A stretch of 57,322 bases of DNA, taken from positions 1-57,322 of the forward strand of contig JWIT01000021.1 of the NCBI GenBank assembly GCA_000949895.1. Direction: 5' to 3'. The stretch is from Agrobacterium arsenijevicii (GTDB lineage Bacteria; Pseudomonadota; Alphaproteobacteria; Rhizobiales; Rhizobiaceae). This document shows positions 41,420-50,382 of this stretch, in pieces; the first letter of the stretch is position 1, and every line of letters starts with the position of its first letter. The notes beneath the pieces are model-generated. The model had not been told where the DNA came from. It made no database searches and worked only from the letters and a program-made list of their open reading frames with translations. The position numbers and the translations under genes are program-made.

Positions 41420-42809
41420 CTCTCTTACCGCCCGCGTTCTTCTTCTCGCCTCGGCCTGGTCGGCGCTGGCGCTGGTGGTGATTGCCGTGGTGATCTCGAC
41501 GCTCTACCGGCAGGGCGTGGAGCGCAGCTTCACCGATCTTCTGCGGGCACAGCTCTACAACGTCATCAATTCTGTGACGATTTCCAACGAGAATACGCTG
41601 GCGGGTAGCCCGCAGCTCGGCGATCTCCGGTTCTCGCAGCCCGATACCGGCTGGTATTGGGTGGTGGAGCCGCTCGGCAATTTCCAGACCGCGCCTCTGG
41701 TCTCCTCTTCGCTCGGGGTAGCGTCGCTGCCGGTGCCGAGCATTATCGATGCCCCCTTCGACAACCGCTATGAGCGGTTTTATGCCGTGACCGACGAGGC
41801 CGGCAACAAGGTGCGGGTGGCGGAAACGGAAGTCGTGCTGGATGGTGAGGGCCGCGCGGCACGGTTTCGTGTTTCCGGCAATCTCAACGTCGTTGAAGAC
41901 GATGTGCGCAATTTCTCCAACAGCCTTTATCTGGCGCTCGCCGTCTTCGGTGTCGGCAGTTTGGTCGTCAACGGCCTTGCCATTCTCTACAGTCTGCGGC
42001 CGCTCGATCAGGCCCGTGTGGCGCTTGGCAAGATCAGGGGCGGGGAGGCGGAAAGCCTCGAAGGCGAATTCCCGCGGGAAATCCAGCCCTTGGCCAACGA
42101 AGTCAACGCGCTGATCGACAGCAATCGACGGATCGTCGAGCGCGCCCGCATGCAGGTCGGCAATCTCGCGCATTCGCTGAAAACGCCGATTGCCGTGCTT
42201 CTGAACGAGGCCCGCACGCTGGAGCCGCAGCATGGCGATCTGGTCCGCGCGCAGGCGGACGCCATGCAGGCGCAGGTGCAATCCTATCTTTCCCGCGCCC
42301 GCATCGCTGCCCAGCGCGGCTCTATCCTTGCCCGCGTGGAAGCGGAACCGGCGCTGGAACGGCTGGTGCGGGTGATGCGCCGCCTGAACCCCGACAAGCA
42401 GTTCGAGCTGAATTTCGAACACCCTGGAGCGGTGCTGGGCATGGAGCAGCAGGATCTGGAGGAGATCGTCGGCAATCTTCTCGAAAACGCCGCACGTTTT
42501 GCGCAGACCAAAGTCGTCGTCACGCTTGCAACCGGCGCGCACCCGTCTTCCGATCCCGAAATGGGCCGTCGCTCCTGGGTGGAGCTGATGGTGGAAGATG
42601 ACGGACCGGGGCTGGAGCCGGGGCAGATCAGCGAAGCGATGAAGCGCGGCAGGCGGCTGGACGAAAGCCGTCCGGGAACCGGCCTCGGATTGTCGATCGT
42701 TTCCGAGGTGGTGTCTGAGTACCATGGCCACTTTTCCCTCTCGCGCAGCGCGATAGGTGGCCTGAAAGCCGATCTGATTTTGCCGGGCCTCTCGAAAGAG
42801 CTTGCGTGA
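41409..42809 (+). CDS. feuQ: FeuQ-like sensor histidine kinase
   Basis: A 466-residue membrane kinase. Helices at about residues 9-31 and 173-195 flank a periplasmic sensor of about 140 residues, the presumed FeuN contact. H255 is the phospho-acceptor in NLAHSLKTPIAVL, followed by the ATPase with DLEEIVGNLLENAARFA (N-box), VEDDGPGL and GTGLGLSI. It partners FeuP, whose gene overlaps it. All motifs are intact. Confidence 0.93.
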   Translation: MRSSSLTARVLLLASAWSALALVVIAVVISTLYRQGVERSFTDLLRAQLYNVINSVTISNENTLAGSPQLGDLRFSQPDTGWYWVVEPLGNFQTAPLVSSSLGVASLPVPSIIDAPFDNRYERFYAVTDEAGNKVRVAETEVVLDGEGRAARFRVSGNLNVVEDDVRNFSNSLYLALAVFGVGSLVVNGLAILYSLRPLDQARVALGKIRGGEAESLEGEFPREIQPLANEVNALIDSNRRIVERARMQVGNLAHSLKTPIAVLLNEARTLEPQHGDLVRAQADAMQAQVQSYLSRARIAAQRGSILARVEAEPALERLVRVMRRLNPDKQFELNFEHPGAVLGMEQQDLEEIVGNLLENAARFAQTKVVVTLATGAHPSSDPEMGRRSWVELMVEDDGPGLEPGQISEAMKRGRRLDESRPGTGLGLSIVSEVVSEYHGHFSLSRSAIGGLKADLILPGLSKELA

Positions 42810-42916
42810 GCCAAGAAAAAAGGCAAGAAATTCAATGCCGGTATATTAGGTGCGATGCGGTAAGGAAAAGAGGACAGGGTTTGGTTGACGTGTATGATGG
42901 CTGTCGCTCCGTGACG

Positions 42917-43345
42917 ATGCGTTCGCTGGTGTCACGCCCGGCACTTCTCTCGATCCTGTGCGTATCGATGCTGAGTGCCTGCACCACCACGGGCACCCGC
43001 CCGGCCGGTGGCAGCCTGTTCGGCGGCCCGGCGCAGCCCTCGACGCCGTTCCTTGCCAATATGCAGGGCGGCATTGTCGGGCGAAGCGGTCTGGACCTCG
43101 AAAAGAGCGACCGGACCAAGGCGCTCGAGGCTGAATATCGCGCGCTCGAAACCGCCCCGGTCGGTACGCCGGTGACATGGACCGGCGAGGATGCCAGCGG
43201 TCAGGTGGTCGCCAGTGCGCCCTATCAGGTGGGCAACCAGAATTGCCGGCAATATTCCCACACCCTGACTGTCGACGAAAAGGAAACCCGGGTGCGCGGT
43301 GCTGCCTGCCGCAATGCCGATGGCAGCTGGTCTCCTTTGACGTAA
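42917..43345 (+). CDS. Surface-antigen-like lipoprotein (RT0821/Lpp0805 type)
   Basis: A 142-residue lipoprotein. With ATG 42917 it has signal MRSLVSRPALLSILCVSM and lipobox LSAC, so Cys22 would be acylated. The body has the pattern of 17-kDa surface antigen-like proteins, ending with ACRNADGSWSPL. A TTG start 36 bases upstream is possible. It follows feuQ and may belong to the same operon, fitting envelope stress function. Function not known. Confidence 0.8.
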   Translation: MRSLVSRPALLSILCVSMLSACTTTGTRPAGGSLFGGPAQPSTPFLANMQGGIVGRSGLDLEKSDRTKALEAEYRALETAPVGTPVTWTGEDASGQVVASAPYQVGNQNCRQYSHTLTVDEKETRVRGAACRNADGSWSPLT

Positions 43346-43488
43346 ATCAAGGTCACGGGCCTTTCTGAATGACAGGAAGGGCCATAGCGGCGCAGCTGGA
43401 CGCCGGGCGGTGCGGCGTGATGTCTCAAATTCACGTCATCTCCGCGCTTCATGTTTCCATGTGCCGTACATTCGAGTAATTGAGCCTT

Positions 43489-44652
43489 ATGTTCTGGATT
43501 GTCGTTGCGATATTGACGGCGGCTGTCGCCATCGTCCTGATGTACCCGCTGATGCGGAAGACCGAGGTGTCGCAGACGCGCCGCGACGGCGAGGTTGCAG
43601 TCTATCGCGACCAGCTTGCCGAACTGGACCGCGAGCGCGCCGCCGGTCTGATCGGCGAGACGGAGGCCGAATATGCCCGCGCTGAAATCGGCCGCCGGCT
43701 GCTTGCCGCCGCCGATTCCGGGCAAGGTGCCGAAAGCAGCGCCCGGCCGCTCCGGCATAATCTCGCCGTGACGCTGATTACCGTTCTGCTGCCTGCACTT
43801 GGCCTCTGTCTTTACATCTGGAAGGGAAGTCCGGAGGCGCCGGACATGCCGCTACAGGCACGTCTTGAACAGCCGGGTAACGACATGAACCTTCTTGTCG
43901 CCCGGGTTGAGCGGCATCTGGCCGAAAACCCCGATGACGGTGCCGGCTGGGATATTCTCGCGCCGATCTATTTCAAGACGATGCGGCTTGGCGATGCCGA
44001 GCTTGCCTATCGCAACGCGCTTCGTCTTCAGGGGCCGAGCCCCGAGCGGCTCACGGGACTTGGCGAAACGCTGGTGGCGGGCAATGACGGCATCGTCATC
44101 GAAGCTGCGCGCGACGCTTTTGCCGAGGCCGAGCGGTTGCAGCCCGGCAATCCGCGCGCCCGCTTTTATCTGGCGTTGTCGCTGGAGCAGGCCGGTAAGA
44201 TGCAGGAGGCGCGTGCGGCCTTTGCGGCACTGGCCGCGGATGCGCCCGCTGGTGCGCCATGGCTGCCGCTGGTGCGCGAACATATCGCCAGAACCGGCGG
44301 CGAGGCAGCGCCCACGGCACCCGGCCCGACCGCGGACGACGTGGCGGCTGCGAAAGACATGACGCCTGCCGACCGGCAGGCGATGATCGAGGGCATGGTG
44401 GCAAGCCTCGACGCCAAGCTGAAAGAAAATCCCGGCGATTTCGAAGGCTGGATGCGTCTCATGCGCGCTTATTCCGTATTGAATAATGCAGCGAAGGCGG
44501 GCGAGGCGTTGAGGGCAGGCTTGCAGGCTTTCCCGCCCGAGGGGGAACAGGGTAAACAGCTTCTGGCGCTGGCGAAGGAATTGGGAGTTTCGGCCGGACC
44601 CGTTCGCATGGACGGGCAAGGGCGCGCGATGCCGCAGGGAGTGACGCAATGA
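43489..44652 (+). CDS. cycH: Cytochrome c maturation protein CcmI (CycH)
   Basis: A 387-residue protein: N-terminal helix (about 1-22, FWIVVAILTAAVAIVLMYPLM), a cytoplasmic loop, second helix (about 86-108), then a periplasmic domain with TPR repeats (NALRLQGPSPERLTGLGETL and similar). CcmI brings apocytochrome c to the CcmFH haem lyase. ATG 43489 is preferred over the TTG nine bases before. First gene of the overlapping cycHJKL operon; its stop overlaps the next gene by ATGA. Confidence 0.92.
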   Translation: MFWIVVAILTAAVAIVLMYPLMRKTEVSQTRRDGEVAVYRDQLAELDRERAAGLIGETEAEYARAEIGRRLLAAADSGQGAESSARPLRHNLAVTLITVLLPALGLCLYIWKGSPEAPDMPLQARLEQPGNDMNLLVARVERHLAENPDDGAGWDILAPIYFKTMRLGDAELAYRNALRLQGPSPERLTGLGETLVAGNDGIVIEAARDAFAEAERLQPGNPRARFYLALSLEQAGKMQEARAAFAALAADAPAGAPWLPLVREHIARTGGEAAPTAPGPTADDVAAAKDMTPADRQAMIEGMVASLDAKLKENPGDFEGWMRLMRAYSVLNNAAKAGEALRAGLQAFPPEGEQGKQLLALAKELGVSAGPVRMDGQGRAMPQGVTQ

Positions 44653-45161
44653 CCCGCAAACAGAAACGGCTCGCAATCATCGGCGGCGGCATGAGCTTCA
44701 TCGTCGCGGCGGTGCTGCTCGTCATGTTCGCCTTCGGCCAGTCCATCGCCTATTTCTACATGCCGGCCGATCTGGAGAAGACGCCGGTCAATCCCGGCAC
44801 CCGTATCCGCCTTGGCGGTCTGGTGGCGGAAGGCTCGGTCAAGCGCGGCGAAGGCCGCACGGTAAGCTTTACCGTGACGGACGGTGAAGCAAACGTGCCG
44901 GTCAGCTATACCGGCATTCTGCCCGATCTTTTCCGCGAGGGGCAGGGCGTGGTGACGGAAGGCGTTTTCGATGCCGCCACCCACGGTTTCGTCGCCGACA
45001 GCGTTCTGGCCAAGCATGACGAGAATTATATGCCGAAGGAAGTCGCCGACCGGCTGAAGGACAAGGGCCTCTGGCAGCAAACGGAAGAGGGCGGGCAACG
45101 TTCCGGCACAACACCTTCTCCTCAGGGGGCTTCGGCCGACAAGACCGGAGCGACAAAATGA
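44649..45161 (+). CDS. cycJ: Haem chaperone CcmE (CycJ)
   Basis: A 170-residue periplasmic haem chaperone with one N-terminal anchor (about 10-30). H123 in VLAKHDENYMP is the covalent haem-binding histidine, with Y127 as haem ligand. Haem is loaded by CcmABCD and passed to CcmF. The Ser/Thr/Lys-rich tail is normal. Overlaps cycK. Confidence 0.95.
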   Translation: MTRKQKRLAIIGGGMSFIVAAVLLVMFAFGQSIAYFYMPADLEKTPVNPGTRIRLGGLVAEGSVKRGEGRTVSFTVTDGEANVPVSYTGILPDLFREGQGVVTEGVFDAATHGFVADSVLAKHDENYMPKEVADRLKDKGLWQQTEEGGQRSGTTPSPQGASADKTGATK

Positions 45162-47149
45162 TCAACGAGATCGGCCATTACGTTCTGGTTCTGGCACTCG
45201 CCGTCGGGTTGATCGTCTCGACGCTGCCGGTGATCGGCGCGCGCCGCAACGACCGGGCGCTGATGGATATAGCCTCGCTCGGCTCCATCGTGATGTTCCT
45301 GCTGGTGGCATTGTCCTTCGCGGCACTGACGCGGGCCTATGCTGTTTCGGATTTCTCCGTGCGCAACGTCTGGGAAAACTCCCATTCGCTGATGCCGATG
45401 CTTTACAAGCTGACCGGCGTATGGGGCAACCACGAAGGCTCCATGCTGTTGTGGCTGCTGATACTGGTGTTTTTCAGCGCACTCGTCGCCGTCTTCGGCC
45501 GTAACCTGCCGGAAACGCTGAAAGCCAATGTGCTGTCCGTACAGGCGTGGATTTCCGTCGCCTTCCTGCTGTTCATCCTGCTGACCTCCAATCCGTTCAT
45601 GCGTCTGGATCGGGTGCCGGCCGAAGGGCAGGACCTGAACCCGATCCTTCAGGATTTCGGCCTCGCCATCCATCCGCCGCTGCTTTATCTCGGTTATGTC
45701 GGTTTTTCCGTCTGTTTTTCCTTCGCCGTTGCAGCACTTCTGGAAGGCCGGATCGATGCGGCGTGGGCGCGCTGGGTCAGGCCGTGGACTCTCGCCGCAT
45801 GGACCTTCCTGACGGCGGGCATCTCCATGGGGTCCTACTGGGCCTATTACGAACTCGGCTGGGGTGGCTGGTGGTTCTGGGATCCGGTTGAAAACGCCTC
45901 CTTCATGCCATGGCTTGCGGGAACCGCGCTGCTGCATTCGGCGCTTGTCATGGAAAAGCGCGAGGCGCTGAAAATCTGGACGGTGCTTCTGGCGATCATG
46001 ACCTTTTCGCTGTCGTTGCTCGGCACCTTCCTCGTCCGCTCCGGCGTTCTAACCTCGGTCCATGCCTTCGCCACCGATCCGAGCCGCGGCATCTTCATTC
46101 TTTGCATTCTCACCGTGTTCATCGGTGGAGCCTTCACGCTGTTCGCATGGCGCGCGCCGTCCCTAAAAGTGGGCGGGCTGTTTGCGCCAATCTCGCGGGA
46201 AGGGGCGCTTGTCCTCAACAACCTGATCCTGACGGTCTCGACCGCGACCGTGCTGATCGGCACACTCTATCCGCTCATTTTGGAAACGCTGACGGGAGAA
46301 AAAATCTCGGTCGGCGCGCCCTTCTTCAATCTCACTTTCGGCTTGCTGATGATCCCGATCCTGATCGTCACGCCGTTCGGGCCGATGCTGGCCTGGAAAC
46401 GCGGCGATCTTCTCGGCGCATTCCAGCGGCTTTATGTGGCGGCCGCCCTTGCGGCCCTTGCAGGGCTGACGCTGTGGTATATCGAAAACGGCGGTCCGGT
46501 GTTGGCGGCACTCGGCATTGCAGCCGGTTTCTGGCTGATTTTCGGGGCGCTTGCCGATCTCTGGTATCGCGCCAATTTCGGCAAACTGGCCTTTGGCATC
46601 GCCTTCCGCCGCCTCAAGGGACTGCCGCGCTCGGCCTTCGGTGCCGCACTTGCCCATATGGGGCTTGGCATCACCGTGCTCGGTATCGTCACCGTCACCA
46701 CTTTCGAGACCGAAACCGTGCTGGAAATGAAGCAGGGCATGATGGCGGAAGCGGGCGGCTATAGCCTCACCTTCGACGGCATTCGCCATGCCGTCGGCCC
46801 GAACTTCACCGAGGATCGCGGCCATTTCACCATCCGCAAGGCGGGTGTGGAGGTGGCCGACGTCTGGTCTTCCAAGCGGCTTTACACCGCGCGGCGCATG
46901 CCGACGACGGAAGCGGGTATTGTGACCTTCGGCCTCAGCCAGCTCTACGTCTCGCTCGGCGACCCCATGGCCGATGGCGGCATGGTGGTGCGCGTCTGGT
47001 GGAAACCTTTCATCCTGTGCATCTGGGGCGGCACGCTGTTCATGATGGCGGGCGGTTTCATATCGCTCACAGACCGGCGTCTGCGCGTCGGTGCGCCCAA
47101 CCGCAAGGCAAAGCCTGTCAGGGCGGCATTGCCGGAGGCAGCGGAATGA
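45158..47149 (+). CDS. cycK: Haem lyase subunit CcmF (CycK)
   Basis: A 663-residue polytopic membrane protein. The haem-binding WWD domain is clear (GWGGWWFWDPVENASFMPWL, about 233-252), along with conserved periplasmic His residues (such as NHEGSMLLW and AIHPPLLYLGY). It accepts haem from CcmE and attaches it to apocytochrome c with CcmH. It overlaps cycL by ATGA. Confidence 0.95.
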   Translation: MINEIGHYVLVLALAVGLIVSTLPVIGARRNDRALMDIASLGSIVMFLLVALSFAALTRAYAVSDFSVRNVWENSHSLMPMLYKLTGVWGNHEGSMLLWLLILVFFSALVAVFGRNLPETLKANVLSVQAWISVAFLLFILLTSNPFMRLDRVPAEGQDLNPILQDFGLAIHPPLLYLGYVGFSVCFSFAVAALLEGRIDAAWARWVRPWTLAAWTFLTAGISMGSYWAYYELGWGGWWFWDPVENASFMPWLAGTALLHSALVMEKREALKIWTVLLAIMTFSLSLLGTFLVRSGVLTSVHAFATDPSRGIFILCILTVFIGGAFTLFAWRAPSLKVGGLFAPISREGALVLNNLILTVSTATVLIGTLYPLILETLTGEKISVGAPFFNLTFGLLMIPILIVTPFGPMLAWKRGDLLGAFQRLYVAAALAALAGLTLWYIENGGPVLAALGIAAGFWLIFGALADLWYRANFGKLAFGIAFRRLKGLPRSAFGAALAHMGLGITVLGIVTVTTFETETVLEMKQGMMAEAGGYSLTFDGIRHAVGPNFTEDRGHFTIRKAGVEVADVWSSKRLYTARRMPTTEAGIVTFGLSQLYVSLGDPMADGGMVVRVWWKPFILCIWGGTLFMMAGGFISLTDRRLRVGAPNRKAKPVRAALPEAAE

Positions 47150-47610
47150 AGGGGATCGCGGTAAGGCTGGCGCTTCTTCTCACTCTCATCTTTGCCGCGT
47201 CTCCGTCCTTCGCCTTCAATCCCGACGAGGTGCTGAAGGACCCGGTGCTGGAACAGCGGGCGAGGAACCTGACCTCGCAATTGCGCTGCATGGTCTGCCA
47301 GAACCAGTCCATCGACGACAGCAATGCCGCATTGGCGCGCGATCTGCGCGTTCTGGTGCGCGACAGGCTGGTGGAGGGTGACAGCGATCAGGCCGTGATC
47401 GACTACGTCGTGTCGCGTTATGGCGAGTTCGTGCTGCTGAAACCGCGCCTCAGCCTGCGCACGGCGCTTTTGTGGGGCGCGCCCATCGTTTTGACGCTTG
47501 CGGGGATTTGCGCGGTCCTCGTCTTTTCGCGCCGCCGGGCAAATCAGGAGCGGCCGGAAAGACTGAGCGCGGAGGAAGAAGAGAGAATTCGTAATCTCAT
47601 TGAAAAATAA
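47146..47610 (+). CDS. cycL: Haem lyase subunit CcmH (CycL)
   Basis: A 154-residue protein with a signal sequence or anchor (1-23), the redox motif L-R-C48-M-V-C51-Q, which reduces the apocytochrome haem site, and a C-terminal helix (about 108-129). This is the last gene of the cyc operon. The lack of a TPR extension (as in some CcmH proteins) is normal since CcmI is separate. Confidence 0.94.
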   Translation: MKGIAVRLALLLTLIFAASPSFAFNPDEVLKDPVLEQRARNLTSQLRCMVCQNQSIDDSNAALARDLRVLVRDRLVEGDSDQAVIDYVVSRYGEFVLLKPRLSLRTALLWGAPIVLTLAGICAVLVFSRRRANQERPERLSAEEEERIRNLIEK

Positions 47611-47766
47611 TCGATTTTCATCGTCGTCCTCGGTTCTTTTTCAACATTACGATTATTTCATTCGTCAGACACTTCGCTGTAAGGTGTCGCCTCCTATATC
47701 TTCATCATCCACCGCTTCTCCCCCGGTCAAACGGGTTCCAGTCTGAATGAAGAAAGAAGGTACACC

Positions 47767-49320
47767 ATGTCTCACTCGCAAAACGGACGCTCCTCGCTGA
47801 AGACGGTTCTGAAGGCGACAACCGTTGGCGGTCTTGCCGCGCTGATGCTTTCGACCGGCATCGCCGCACCGATCACCCATTTGTTTGCCGCACCCGTCGA
47901 GGTGAATGCACCGCAGGTTCCAAGCTTCGCCAATGTGGTCGAGGCAGTTTCGCCAGCCGTCGTCTCCGTTCGCGTTCAGTCGAACGTGCAGCCCGCTGCC
48001 GATGATTCCAGCAACTTTTCCTTCAACTTCGGCGGCCGTGGTCTCGACCAGCTGCCGGACGACCATCCACTGAAGCGTTTCTTCAAGGAATTCGGCGGCC
48101 CGAACCAGGATCGCCCCGACCGTGGCCCGAACCGCCACCGTGATGGCAAGGGTCCGCTGCGCCCGGTCGCTCAGGGCTCCGGTTTCTTCATCTCCGAAGA
48201 CGGTTATGTCGTCACCAACAACCACGTTGTCGATGATGGTTCCGCCTACACGATCGTGATGAATGACGGCACTGAACTCGAAGCCAAGCTCGTCGGCCGC
48301 GATCCGCGCACCGATCTGGCGCTCCTGAAGGTCGATGTGAACCGCAAGTTCACCTATGTGCAGTTTGCAGATGACAGCAAGATTCGCGTCGGTGACTGGG
48401 TCGTTGCCGTCGGCAATCCCTTCGGCCTCGGCGGCACGGTAACCTCGGGCATCGTTTCCGCCCGTGGCCGTGATATCGGCTCCGGCCCCTATGACGATTA
48501 CCTGCAGATCGACGCCGCCGTGAACCGCGGCAACTCCGGCGGTCCCGCCTTCAACCTCAACGGCGAAGTGGTCGGCATCAACACCGCCATCTTCTCGCCC
48601 TCCGGCGGCAGCGTCGGCATTGCCTTTGCGATCCCGTCTTCGGTCGCCAAGGAAGTGATCGCCGATCTGAAAAAGGACGGCAAGGTCGAACGCGGCTGGC
48701 TCGGCGTGCAGATCCAGCCCGTCAGCAAGGACATCGCCGAATCGCTCGGTCTTGCCGAGGCAAGCGGCGCGCTCGTCGTCTCACCGCAGTCCGGTTCTCC
48801 GGGCGACAAGGCCGGCATCAAGCAGGGTGACATCATCACCGCCGTTAACGGTGACCCCGTCAAGGATGCCCGCGACCTGTCGCGCCGCATTGGCGCCATG
48901 GCGCCAAACGCCAAGGTCGAAATCTCGCTCTGGCGCGGCGGCAAGTCGCAGTCGGTCACCGTCACGCTCGGCGATCTGGCAAGTGACGAAGCCTCCAAGA
49001 CAACACCGGGCCAGGAAAACGACAGTGGCAGCAAGGCTTCCAGCGCGAAGGTGCTGTCCAGCCTCGGCCTGACGGTTGCGCCCGCCGATGACGGCAACGG
49101 CCTTGCCATCACCGACGTCGACCCGGACAGCGACGCTGCCGCCCGTGGCCTGAAGACGGGTGAGAAGATCACCTCCGTCAACAACCAGCAGGTCGCTTCC
49201 GCCGCCGATATCGAGAAAATTCTCGAACAGGCCAAGAAGGACGGACGCTCCAAGGCGCTGTTCCAGATCCAGACGGATAGCGGCAGCCGCTTCATCGCGC
49301 TGGATATCGACCAGAGCTGA
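47767..49320 (+). CDS. degP: DegP/HtrA-family periplasmic serine protease
   Basis: A 517-residue periplasmic protease and chaperone: signal peptide (about 1-42), trypsin-like domain with catalytic triad H153 (TNNHVVDDG), D183 (RTDLALLKV) and S257 (NRGNSGGP), and two PDZ domains (about 290-370 and 420-510). A Gly/Pro/Arg-rich acidic insert lies at about 88-130. It degrades misfolded envelope proteins. It starts 157 bases after cycL, with AAGAAGG upstream. Confidence 0.95.
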   Translation: MSHSQNGRSSLKTVLKATTVGGLAALMLSTGIAAPITHLFAAPVEVNAPQVPSFANVVEAVSPAVVSVRVQSNVQPAADDSSNFSFNFGGRGLDQLPDDHPLKRFFKEFGGPNQDRPDRGPNRHRDGKGPLRPVAQGSGFFISEDGYVVTNNHVVDDGSAYTIVMNDGTELEAKLVGRDPRTDLALLKVDVNRKFTYVQFADDSKIRVGDWVVAVGNPFGLGGTVTSGIVSARGRDIGSGPYDDYLQIDAAVNRGNSGGPAFNLNGEVVGINTAIFSPSGGSVGIAFAIPSSVAKEVIADLKKDGKVERGWLGVQIQPVSKDIAESLGLAEASGALVVSPQSGSPGDKAGIKQGDIITAVNGDPVKDARDLSRRIGAMAPNAKVEISLWRGGKSQSVTVTLGDLASDEASKTTPGQENDSGSKASSAKVLSSLGLTVAPADDGNGLAITDVDPDSDAAARGLKTGEKITSVNNQQVASAADIEKILEQAKKDGRSKALFQIQTDSGSRFIALDIDQS

Positions 49321-49331
49321 TAATTCGAATG

Positions 49332-49364
49332 ATGATGCCGGTTTCCTTGTGAGGCCGGCATCAT
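49332..49364 (+). terminator. degP terminator-like hairpin
   Basis: ATGATGCCGG and CCGGCATCAT form a perfect 10-base stem with a 13-base loop, 12 bases after the degP stop. No T-run follows. Confidence 0.6.
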
Positions 49365-49406
49365 ATCTCGCTCTTGAGATCGGGCGGTTGAGTATGGCAG
49401 GGCGTT

Positions 49407-49535
49407 GCGGCCCGTTTCTTCTCCCCGCCGGGGAGAGGACGCCCCAAAGGGTAGACGAGGGGGGTAACCTCCCGGTTTATCGCTAACGTCGCCCCCTTAT
49501 CCCGCTGCCGCGACCTTCTCCCCGGCGGGGAGAAG
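49407..49535. repeat. RIME-like repeat C, copy 2
   Basis: Same organisation as 29583-29710: TTCTCCCCGCCGGGGAGA, then TAGACGAGGGGGGTAACC, then CCTTATCCCGCTGCCGCGAC and CTTCTCCCCGGCGGGGAGAAG. Located between degP and the next regulator gene. Confidence 0.85.
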
Positions 49536-49623
49536 AAACAAGCGGCAACCATCCGTCATAGGGGCGATTGTCCCGTCTCAAGGCGCGGATGATGCCAGAG
49601 ACCAGGTCTTCGGAGGAAACCTC

Positions 49624-50382
49624 ATGGAAAACAAGGCTCACGAAATGTCTGTCGCATCTGTTTCCGGTTGTGTGGAAAAGGGCGAGGGCGCTATTGTCCC
49701 GCACATGAAGATTCTTGTTATTGAAGACGATCTCGAGGCTGCGGCCTATATGACCAAGGCGTTCCGGGAAGTCGGCATCGTTGCCGACCACGCGAGCGAT
49801 GGCGAAAGCGGCCTGTTCATGGGCTGCGAGAATTCCTATGACGTGATGGTGATCGACCGCATGCTGCCGCGCCGCGACGGGCTTTCCGTCATCAGCGAGC
49901 TGCGCCGGCGCGGCATCGAGACGCCGGTTCTTATCCTTTCCGCACTGGGACAGGTGGACGACCGCGTGACCGGCCTGCGTGCCGGCGGCGACGACTATCT
50001 GCCGAAACCCTACGCCTTTTCCGAACTGCTCGCCCGCATCGAAGTGCTTGGCCGCCGCAAGGGCAAGCCTGAGCAAGACATGGTCTACCGGGTCGGCGAT
50101 CTCGAACTCGACCGGCTGTCGCACGATGTCCGTCGTGGTGGCAAGGAAATCCTGTTGCAGCCGCGTGAATTCCGCCTGCTGGAATATCTGATGAAGAATG
50201 CCGGTCAGGTGGTGACCCGCACCATGCTTCTAGAAAACGTCTGGGATTATCATTTCGACCCGCAGACGAATGTGATCGACGTACATGTGTCGCGCCTCCG
50301 TTCGAAGATCGAAAAGGACTTCGAAAAGCCGCTGCTGAAGACCATTCGCGGCGCGGGTTACATGATGAAGGACGAGGGCTGA
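49624..50382 (+). CDS. OmpR-family response regulator
   Basis: A 252-residue regulator: receiver with D78 (MVIDRMLPRRDG) and winged helix (LLQPREFRLLEYLMKNAG ... TNVIDVHVSRLRSKIEKDFEK). The receiver proper begins at residue 28 (MKILVIEDD); the 27-residue leader is unusual, but ATG 49624 has GGAGGAAAC six bases upstream while ATG 49705 has no good site. It is followed directly by its kinase. Signal unknown; adjacency to degP suggests an envelope role, by inference. Confidence 0.88.
   Translation: MENKAHEMSVASVSGCVEKGEGAIVPHMKILVIEDDLEAAAYMTKAFREVGIVADHASDGESGLFMGCENSYDVMVIDRMLPRRDGLSVISELRRRGIETPVLILSALGQVDDRVTGLRAGGDDYLPKPYAFSELLARIEVLGRRKGKPEQDMVYRVGDLELDRLSHDVRRGGKEILLQPREFRLLEYLMKNAGQVVTRTMLLENVWDYHFDPQTNVIDVHVSRLRSKIEKDFEKPLLKTIRGAGYMMKDEG

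Larger units (their letters stand above)
49321..49623. other. Gap after degP
   Basis: About 300 bases holding the degP hairpin (49332-49364) and repeat C2 (49407-49535), then the ribosome site of the next gene. No other gene seen. Confidence 0.6.
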
